The position numbers and the translations under genes were made by a program. 12,612 nucleotides of DNA from Solobacterium sp. UBA1789. Lineage in GTDB: Bacteria; Bacillota_I; Bacilli_A; Erysipelotrichales; Erysipelotrichaceae. The stretch is from positions 1,946 through 14,557 of the forward strand of contig DCGB01000039.1 of assembly GCA_002314515.1 (NCBI GenBank). The letters run 5' to 3'. The notes beneath the pieces were generated by a model. That model saw nothing but the letters and a program-made list of their open reading frames with translations, searched no databases and was not told the origin of the DNA. Shown here piece after piece: positions 6,842-12,612 of this stretch. Each line of letters starts with the position of its first letter. Positions within the stretch are counted from its first letter, which is position 1.

Positions 6842-8032
6842 TTACATTATAACCTTTTTAATTAGTGCATAATAAAAACAATCACCATCTTCATTAATAA
6901 TTGTTGACTCTTCAACAAGTTCAAAATCATTATTATTTTTAATGAAAGCTGCAATCTGTTTATCATTTTCTTTCCTGTTCAAAGTACAGGTAGAATACAA
7001 TAACAAGCCATCATCTTTTAATAATTTGAAAACGGAATATAAAATCTTTTTCTGTAAAGCCTGCAGTTCATCCAGAGATTCACTGCTGACATGAAACTTG
7101 ATATCAGGTCTGCGGCCAATAACACCCAAACCTGAACAAGGCACATCTAATAAAATACGATCAAATTTAAAATCATAATAGTCTTTTAATTCACAGGCAT
7201 CCATCACGCTGTAATGAACGTTCAAAAAGCCTAATTCTTCAGCTCTCTTTTTTATCAGATCAACTCTATGAGGATGTAAATCATTGGCATAGGCATCATT
7301 GTCATCAATAATATCTAAAGCATTAAATAACTTGGAACCTGGAGCGCTGCAGGCATCAAGAAATTTGTTAGTATTTTCCAGTCTCAGATGTTTAACAAGT
7401 TCAGCAGAATTTATATCCTGAACATAAAAATAACCCCTTTGATATTCAGGACTATCCATAATACGCTCTTCACTAATAAAAATATCTTCATTTATCTTAA
7501 TATAAGAAAAATCGAGATCATCATAAGTGGCAAGTTTATGATTTAAATGATAATAAACTATTCGCTCTTTCTTGAAATTTTTCAATATCATCTTAAAATC
7601 GTCATCCTGATATTGAGCTTTTAAGAGATTATAAACAAACAAAGGCAAAGAAACATTGATATTTTCTTCTGAACATTTTTCCAATTTATTTATTTTACGT
7701 AATAATGCATTAATAAAAGCCTTTGAATACTGATTTCTAGCCAGATTAACATATTCATTATTAACCGCATAAGCCTTTTTATTCATATAAAAACGCTCAT
7801 ATAAGGCACAAATGATAATTAAACGATTATCAAAATCACATTTATCGGCATATAGATTAATCTGATAATTCAAAAAGTCATATTCTCTTAATACACCATT
7901 AACCAAAGCCGTAATAAAAGGACGATTCATTACAGGAATCTCATTTAAAATATTACGCATCTCGATATTGGCATATGCCTGATCTCTGATAACTTTTTTA
8001 AGAATCTTTAATGCAGTTTTTCTAATATTCAT
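6842..8032 (-). CDS. rsmB: 16S rRNA (cytosine-967-C5)-methyltransferase RsmB
   Basis: A cytoplasmic methyltransferase that makes m5C967 in 16S rRNA using S-adenosylmethionine. An N-terminal NusB-like helical RNA-binding region (about 1-130) is followed by a linker and a Rossmann methyltransferase domain (about 200-396). Seen motifs: D-A-C-S-A-P-G-S-K (226-234) for SAM binding, D-V-P-C299-S-G-L-G (motif IV) and Y-S-T-C349-T (motif VI); C349 is the expected nucleophile and C299 aids release. Motif I has Gly-Ser where Gly-Gly is usual. At 396 residues it is shorter than the roughly 450 residues of the Bacillus enzyme. The start codon overlaps the priA stop in an ATGA junction (8029-8032), so the two are translationally coupled, leaving no room for the def and fmt genes often found here. 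Confidence 0.93.
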   Translation of the reverse strand: MNIRKTALKILKKVIRDQAYANIEMRNILNEIPVMNRPFITALVNGVLREYDFLNYQINLYADKCDFDNRLIIICALYERFYMNKKAYAVNNEYVNLARNQYSKAFINALLRKINKLEKCSEENINVSLPLFVYNLLKAQYQDDDFKMILKNFKKERIVYYHLNHKLATYDDLDFSYIKINEDIFISEERIMDSPEYQRGYFYVQDINSAELVKHLRLENTNKFLDACSAPGSKLFNALDIIDDNDAYANDLHPHRVDLIKKRAEELGFLNVHYSVMDACELKDYYDFKFDRILLDVPCSGLGVIGRRPDIKFHVSSESLDELQALQKKILYSVFKLLKDDGLLLYSTCTLNRKENDKQIAAFIKNNNDFELVEESTIINEDGDCFYYALIKKVIM

Positions 8033-10188
8033 CTTTCAATATATAAGGGATCTAAATCAACCTTTAGTTTAGCCAGACTGTGGTCTTTTAAGTATAAATC
8101 AACTATTTTCCAGCACTCATCTAATAATATATTAGTATGCCTGCTGGCGACAATAATACGACTGCGGTATAAGCCATTAATACGCGGTAATTGTAATGCT
8201 TTGTATATCTTGAAATCTTTATTAAGTAATAAATTATTCAGAAAATTAATGGAATAATCAATTCTTTCGGGTTTTAAATCACTGACAATAAATTCCAGCA
8301 GATGTGAATATGGAGGATATGAAGTCTTTGAGCGAAGATTCATTTCTATATTATAGAAATACTGATAATCCTGCTTTTTAACAGCTCTTAATACAAAATG
8401 ATCGGGATTAAAGACTTGAATCAGAACCTTGCCCTCATTTTCAGCCCTGCCACTGCGACCAGAAGCCTGCATCAACAAATCAAATGTTAATTTACAGGAA
8501 TTATAATCCTGTCGCATCAAACCAGCATCACCATTCAGGATACCTACTAAAGTGACATCAGGATAATCCAGACCCTTGGCAATCATTTGTGTACCAATCA
8601 GAATATCAATTTCATAATTAGCCAGGGAATTTAGAATATTTTCATAATCATCTTTCTTTGATACTGAATCCCTGTCCATACGAACAATTTTTTTATCGGG
8701 ATAATATTTTTTAAGTTCTTCTTCAACCTTTTTAGTACCAAAACCATAGCTGATAAGATTGCTACCTTGACATTTTGGACAGATTTTAGGCATTTGATAA
8801 ACACGACCACATTGATGACACTTTAAAACATTTTCATCCTGATGATAAGTTAAAGCAATATCACAGTCATTGCACATTAAAGTAATACCACAATCACCAC
8901 AGCGTATTAATGGCACATAGCCTCTTCTATTCAATAAAATAAACGCCTGTTTATGATTGTTTAAACATATATCCAATTCGTTTTTTAAAGAAGTAGAAAT
9001 AATATATGATTTATTCTTTTTAGTTTCTTTTGTTAAATCAACAATATCAATCGCTGGAAAATGTTCATTAATGCGTTTATCTAATCTCAATAAGTCATAA
9101 TCACCCTTTAAGGCATGGGCATAAGTGTCCAAAGAAGGTGTTGCTGAAGCAAATAAAACCTTAGCCTTCTGATCAGCAGCTATCTTTAAAGCGACATTTT
9201 TAACCTGATAACACGGAGTATTTTCCTGCTTGTATGAAGTATCATGTTCTTCATCAACAATTATTAAACCTAAATTTTGAAAAGGTAAAAAGATTGCAGA
9301 ACGAGTTCCAACCGCAATATGGGACTTACCCTTTTTTACCAGCATATATTGTTCATATCGCTGATTATCATTTAAGGCTGAATGATAAAAAACAACATCA
9401 TCAAAACGTCCGCAGACTCTTTCAATCATCTGTGGTGTTAAGGCAATCTCCGGCACCAGAATTAAAACATCAAGACCCTTGGCCAGATAATATTCAGCCA
9501 GTTGTAAATAAACTTCAGTTTTGCCCGAACCTGTAACGCCAAACAATAGAAATCTTTGATTAGAACTGTTAATTAAAGAATCATATACTTTTCTTTGATC
9601 AGCTGTTAATTCTTTTTTCTTTAATTTATTTCTATTTTCATTTAAAAGATAAGAATGTTCAACTTCATATATACTGATAATATAATTTTCAATAAATTTC
9701 CTGATTATACTATTTGATAATTTCAAGGCATCAGAATATGACATGCCATCATAAAGTAAATCATATATTTCTTTTTGTCTATCGGTAAACTGATAATCTA
9801 TATTATTTAATTTTATAAGTTTATCATATCTGATATTTTCTTTTTTAACAGCTGTTCTTAAGGCCTTTGGCAGCATTGTATTTAAACAGGCGACAAATGG
9901 TGAAAAAGTAGTCCTTGATAACCAGGCTGCCATTTCAAATTGTCTTTTATCGATAATAGGTTCATTATCAATAATGTTTAATATCGGCGATAGTTTAAAA
10001 CGCTTCTCCAGTTCAAATACGTCTTTATCTTCTATCTCAAAACAGTTTATGACAAAAGCCATCACCTTACGATGAGAAAATTCGACATTAACCCGACAAT
10101 ATTCAGTTATTTTATCTGAATAATAATAAGAAAATAACTGATTAACATATAAGGATGCATTGCTTACATAAACTTCTACAACAAACAT
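8029..10188 (-). CDS. priA: Primosomal protein N' (replication restart helicase PriA)
   Basis: PriA recognises stalled forks and D-loops and reloads the replicative helicase. The 719 residues are normal for the Firmicutes form. The N-terminal DNA-binding domain begins M-F-V-V-E-V-Y-V, matching the family start. The helicase core has Walker A G217-V-T-G-S-G-K-T224, D312-E-E-H315 followed by D-T-S-Y-K-Q, S348-A-T, and G577-R-S-G-R, where G-R-A-G-R is more usual. Eight cysteines, C430, C433, C439, C442, C457, C460, C470 and C473, form the two zinc sites. It is the first gene of the six-gene operon and ends in TGA. There is no ribosome binding site; instead an extended -10 box lies six bases before the ATG, which suggests a leaderless transcript. 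Confidence 0.96.
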   Translation of the reverse strand: MFVVEVYVSNASLYVNQLFSYYYSDKITEYCRVNVEFSHRKVMAFVINCFEIEDKDVFELEKRFKLSPILNIIDNEPIIDKRQFEMAAWLSRTTFSPFVACLNTMLPKALRTAVKKENIRYDKLIKLNNIDYQFTDRQKEIYDLLYDGMSYSDALKLSNSIIRKFIENYIISIYEVEHSYLLNENRNKLKKKELTADQRKVYDSLINSSNQRFLLFGVTGSGKTEVYLQLAEYYLAKGLDVLILVPEIALTPQMIERVCGRFDDVVFYHSALNDNQRYEQYMLVKKGKSHIAVGTRSAIFLPFQNLGLIIVDEEHDTSYKQENTPCYQVKNVALKIAADQKAKVLFASATPSLDTYAHALKGDYDLLRLDKRINEHFPAIDIVDLTKETKKNKSYIISTSLKNELDICLNNHKQAFILLNRRGYVPLIRCGDCGITLMCNDCDIALTYHQDENVLKCHQCGRVYQMPKICPKCQGSNLISYGFGTKKVEEELKKYYPDKKIVRMDRDSVSKKDDYENILNSLANYEIDILIGTQMIAKGLDYPDVTLVGILNGDAGLMRQDYNSCKLTFDLLMQASGRSGRAENEGKVLIQVFNPDHFVLRAVKKQDYQYFYNIEMNLRSKTSYPPYSHLLEFIVSDLKPERIDYSINFLNNLLLNKDFKIYKALQLPRINGLYRSRIIVASRHTNILLDECWKIVDLYLKDHSLAKLKVDLDPLYIER

Positions 10189-10194
10189 AATTTA

Positions 10195-10203
10195 ATTATA
10201 ACA
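10195..10203 (-). promoter_or_regulatory. Extended -10 promoter of the priA operon
   Basis: The minus strand reads TGTTATAAT, a perfect TATAAT (10200-10195) with a TGn extension (10203-10201). The ATG of priA begins six bases after the box, so transcription should start at or within a base or two of the A of the ATG (10188). A -35 at 17 bases would be TCGGTT, poor but tolerable with an extended -10, and it would lie in the loop of the sufB terminator. Confidence 0.65.
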
Positions 10204-10204
10204 A

Positions 10205-10232
10205 TAAAAAAGGCCCTAACCGATAGAGCCTT
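10205..10232 (-). terminator. Rho-independent terminator of the suf operon, overlapping the sufB 3' end
   Basis: On the minus strand AAGGCTCT (10232-10225), a seven-base loop and AGGGCCTT (10217-10210) form an 8-bp stem with one U-G pair, followed by six Us (10211-10206). The hairpin contains the last few codons and most of the TAG stop (10218-10216) of sufB, so the coding end doubles as terminator. Confidence 0.85.
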
Positions 10233-11619
10233 CCATATTAATCTTTAAGAGCTGATTTAATTCTACCGCATATTCCATTGGCAGTTCTTTAGTAAATGGT
10301 TCTATAAAACCCAGAATAATCATCTGTGTAGCCTCTTCTTTAGTTAAACCGCGTGACATGAGATAGAAGAGCTGTTCTTCTGATATCTTTGAAACAGTAG
10401 CTTCATGTTCAATAACCGAAGAATTATTGGAAATTATATTAGTCGGAATAGTATCAGAAGAAGAAATATCATCCAGAATCAAAGTATCACATTCGACTTT
10501 GGCCTTGGAATTTAAAGCCTTTGGACCAATCTGAACCAGACCACGATAATTTACCTTTCCACCAACTCTTGATAAGGATTTTGAAATAATAGTTGAAGAA
10601 GTATTTTCAGCTAAATGAATCATCTTGGCACCGGCATCCTGAAATTGGGAATGTGACGCTACGGCAATAGAAATACAAACACCTTTTGCACCCTTGCCAT
10701 TTAATACGCAACAAGGATATTTCATATTAAGATGGGAACCAACATTACCATCTATCCATTCCATTAAACCGTTTTCTTCAACCAATGTACGCTTGGTAAC
10801 CAGATTCAAAATATTGCTGGACCAGTTTTGAACTGTTGAATAACGACATTTCGCATTTTTATGAACATAGATTTCTACAACTGCTGCATGTAATGAATCC
10901 TTTGAATATTTAGGAGCAGTACAGCCTTCGACATAATGAACATCAGCTCCCTCATCAACAATAATCAAAGTTCTTTCAAACTGACCCATCTGTTCAGAAT
11001 TAATGCGGAAATAAGACTGTAAAGGTTTTTCCAGCTTAACTCCCTTTGGAACATAAATGAAAGATCCGCCTGACCAGACAGCCGTGTTCAAAGCAGCAAA
11101 CTTATTATCACTATAAGGAACTACCTTGGCAAAATATTTTTTGAATAAATCCGGATGTTTCTTTAAAGCTGTATCGGTATCATAAAAAATTACGCCCTTA
11201 TCTTCAACTTCCTTTAACATGTTGTGATAAACAACTTCGGATTCATATTGGGTAGAAACACCTGCTAAAAACTTCTGTTCAGCCTCAGGAATCTTTAATT
11301 TTTCAAAAGTATTTTTAATAGTTTCCGGGACATCGTTCCAGTCTTTTTCCACCTTATTGCTGGGCTTAATATAATATGTAAAGTCATTAAAATCGATATC
11401 AGAAAGATCTGGTCCAAACTTTGGCAAAGACATCTTCATAAACTGTTCATAGGCTTTAAGACGATATTCCAGCATCCAGTCAGGTTCACCCTTGGTTTTG
11501 GATATTGCCCTGATAATGTCTTCATTTAAGCCTTTTTGTGTTTTATAGACAGAAACATCTTCATCTTTAAAGTCATATTGATATTCTTCCTGATTTCTGA
11601 TTATATCTTTATTACTCAT
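10216..11619 (-). CDS. sufB: Fe-S cluster assembly scaffold protein SufB
   Basis: SufB is the core scaffold of the SufBCD complex, on which Fe-S clusters are built from sulfur delivered by SufS/SufU. The protein has 467 residues, the usual length. Recognisable segments include W182-S-G-G-S-F-I-Y-V-P-K, Y229-V-E-G-C-T-A-P, C377 in V-E-C-D-T-L and E404-H-E-A-T with H405, the last two corresponding to the cluster-binding region. The C-terminal G-F-I-E-P-F segment is also typical. The frame opens seven codons earlier, but GGAGAAG lies four bases before the ATG at 11619-11617, so that start is chosen; it overlaps the sufU end by eight bases. sufB closes the operon; sufC and sufD are not in the window and would be expected upstream of sufS, as in the Bacillus sufCDSUB order. 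Confidence 0.96.
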   Translation of the reverse strand: MSNKDIIRNQEEYQYDFKDEDVSVYKTQKGLNEDIIRAISKTKGEPDWMLEYRLKAYEQFMKMSLPKFGPDLSDIDFNDFTYYIKPSNKVEKDWNDVPETIKNTFEKLKIPEAEQKFLAGVSTQYESEVVYHNMLKEVEDKGVIFYDTDTALKKHPDLFKKYFAKVVPYSDNKFAALNTAVWSGGSFIYVPKGVKLEKPLQSYFRINSEQMGQFERTLIIVDEGADVHYVEGCTAPKYSKDSLHAAVVEIYVHKNAKCRYSTVQNWSSNILNLVTKRTLVEENGLMEWIDGNVGSHLNMKYPCCVLNGKGAKGVCISIAVASHSQFQDAGAKMIHLAENTSSTIISKSLSRVGGKVNYRGLVQIGPKALNSKAKVECDTLILDDISSSDTIPTNIISNNSSVIEHEATVSKISEEQLFYLMSRGLTKEEATQMIILGFIEPFTKELPMEYAVELNQLLKINMEGSIG

Positions 11620-12037
11620 AAGACTTCTCCAATAGTTCACTCATGGCATTGATGCCAATAGTTCCGCATTTAATACGATTTGCCTGTTTTGATAAAGTCT
11701 CAAAGGCATTAGCCTCTTCCAAAAGATCTTCATCATATTCTTCATCATTAACCATGGCATAATACTGTCTGATAATTTCCTTGGCTTCATCACGCTTTAA
11801 ACCAATTATCATTGAAGAAATAATAGAAGTTGAAGCAAAACAGATGGTACAGCCAACACCATCAAAACGGACATCCTTAACAATATCATTTTCTACCAGC
11901 ATTTGTACTTTTATATCATCAATACAGGATTGTGAAGCATTATGTACCTGTAAATAACGCTCATCATCAATTAATCCCTTATTTCGTGGATTCTGATAAT
12001 GATCCATGATAATTGCTCTTTTAATATCATCCTGCAT
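11612..12037 (-). CDS. sufU: Zn-dependent sulfurtransferase SufU
   Basis: SufU takes persulfide sulfur from the SufS cysteine desulfurase and passes it to the SufBCD scaffold; it resembles IscU but acts as a zinc-bound sulfurtransferase. The protein has 141 residues. The expected zinc ligands are visible: C38-x-D40, C63 in G-V-G-C and C124 in R-I-K-C. An additional cysteine, C66, stands where Ser is common in the family motif G-C-x-I-S. The start is taken at the ATG whose A is the last base of the sufS TAA (TAATG junction, 12039-12035), with AGGAG ten bases upstream (12052-12048). A start seven codons earlier is possible but would place AGGAG inside the coding region. Confidence 0.94.
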   Translation of the reverse strand: MQDDIKRAIIMDHYQNPRNKGLIDDERYLQVHNASQSCIDDIKVQMLVENDIVKDVRFDGVGCTICFASTSIISSMIIGLKRDEAKEIIRQYYAMVNDEEYDEDLLEEANAFETLSKQANRIKCGTIGINAMSELLEKSYE

Positions 12038-12612
12038 TAGATAACAGCTCCTATACATTTTTCCAAAGTTATATCTTTTAAGACATTAATCAGATAATCG
12101 ATTTCTTCTTTTGTATTGTAAAAAGACAGACTGGCTCTAATAGTTTCATTGCAGCCAATTACATGGTGTAATACTTTAGCGCAATGATTACCACTTCTTA
12201 CAGCAATATTATTCTTATTTAAATAAGAAGCCGCATCCTGGGCAAAAATACCCTTAACATTAAAAGCTGCTACTACACAGTCGGACAAAGAATTATAAAC
12301 TTCGATGTTATCAAGTTCTTTTAAACGCTGATGTAAATATAAAGCTAAATCATGTTCGTATTTAGCAATATCTGCCATACCAAGATTATTAAGATAATCA
12401 ATAGCCGCTCCAAAGCCCAAAACATTGGCAATATTAGGAGTACCAGCTTCAAAACGGGCTGGAATATCCTGGAGAATCAACGACATATCTTTATCGAAAC
12501 GGGCATTGGCACCACCACCATATTGACATGGGTCCATTTTTTCCAATAATTCATATTTGCCATATAAAATACCTAAACCAGTAGGACCAATCATTTTATG
12601 TGCACAAAATGC
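12037..12612 (-). CDS. sufS: Cysteine desulfurase SufS (C-terminal part, cut by the right edge)
   Basis: This PLP enzyme removes sulfur from cysteine to give alanine and an enzyme-bound persulfide, used by SufU. Only the last 191 codons are present, about half of a normal SufS; the frame continues past the window edge and the internal Met at 12594 is not the true start. The first residues read A-F-C-A-H-K-M-I-G-P-T-G, so the PLP-binding lysine is encoded at 12597-12595. R-S-G-N-H-C carries the persulfide cysteine, followed later by the family end segment F-Y-N-T-K-E-E-I-D. The residue before A-H-K is Cys where Ser is usual. It overlaps sufU by one base. Confidence 0.95.
   Translation of the reverse strand, partial: AFCAHKMIGPTGLGILYGKYELLEKMDPCQYGGGANARFDKDMSLILQDIPARFEAGTPNIANVLGFGAAIDYLNNLGMADIAKYEHDLALYLHQRLKELDNIEVYNSLSDCVVAAFNVKGIFAQDAASYLNKNNIAVRSGNHCAKVLHHVIGCNETIRASLSFYNTKEEIDYLINVLKDITLEKCIGAVI

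Noticed and set aside
8029..8032. Possible TGA-as-tryptophan code, considered because of the TGG in rlmN
   Set aside because: priA ends at a TGA in a classic ATGA overlap with rsmB, and every long frame is complete under the standard code with TGG for Trp.
9234..9536. Plus-strand open frame of 100 codons opposite priA
   Set aside because: It is antisense to the conserved helicase core, with no ribosome binding site and no recognisable domain.
12352..12549. Plus-strand open frame opposite sufS
   Set aside because: It is a short antisense shadow of well-conserved SufS coding sequence.
1..12612. Mobile elements, CRISPR arrays, tRNA or rRNA genes, toxin-antitoxin or defence genes
   Set aside because: I found no direct-repeat arrays, transposase or integrase motifs, cloverleaf-like sequences or defence domains; there is no gene-free stretch over about 150 bases.

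Overview
The window is an AT-rich bacterial chromosome segment made almost entirely of housekeeping genes. The gene order (priA, rsmB, rlmN, PP2C phosphatase, prkC, rpe, with rpmB pointing the opposite way next door) is the well-known Firmicutes cluster. Together with a SufS-SufU-SufB iron-sulfur module and a membrane pyrophosphatase, this suggests a low-GC Firmicute, possibly of the Erysipelotrichia/Coprobacillaceae kind. That placement is an inference from style and order, not from a marker tree. TGA is used as a stop (priA) and no in-frame TGA is read through, so the standard bacterial code applies.

Layout, left to right. Positions 1-19 hold the first codons of a minus-strand gene that runs off the left edge (perhaps the Asp23/YloU family). 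rpmB (144-338, plus) has a strong promoter and its own terminator. It converges on hppA (423-2597, minus), which has its own terminator and promoter. A six-gene minus-strand operon follows: priA (8029-10188), rsmB (6842-8032), rlmN (5796-6839), PP2C phosphatase (5084-5809), prkC (3415-5082), rpe (2753-3403). Its genes overlap or are separated by at most 11 bases, and it ends in a terminator at 2691-2715. Upstream lies the end of a suf operon: sufS (partial, 12037-12612), sufU (11612-12037), sufB (10216-11619), with a terminator that starts inside the sufB coding end.

How the genes fit together. The priA operon combines replication restart (PriA), rRNA methylation (RsmB, RlmN), a Ser/Thr kinase with its phosphatase (PrkC and PP2C) and a pentose phosphate enzyme (Rpe). 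Compared with the Bacillus subtilis order, def and fmt are missing between priA and rsmB, rsgA is missing between prkC and rpe, and hppA sits where thiN would be.

The points most worth a second look are: RlmN has Trp (TGG) in place of the third cysteine of its radical-SAM CX3CX2C motif; priA has a perfect extended -10 box six bases before its ATG and no ribosome binding site, so it may be translated from a leaderless mRNA; and the sufB terminator and priA promoter are packed into a very short junction. I saw no mobile element, CRISPR array, tRNA, rRNA or defence system, and nothing that looks like a wholly new system.
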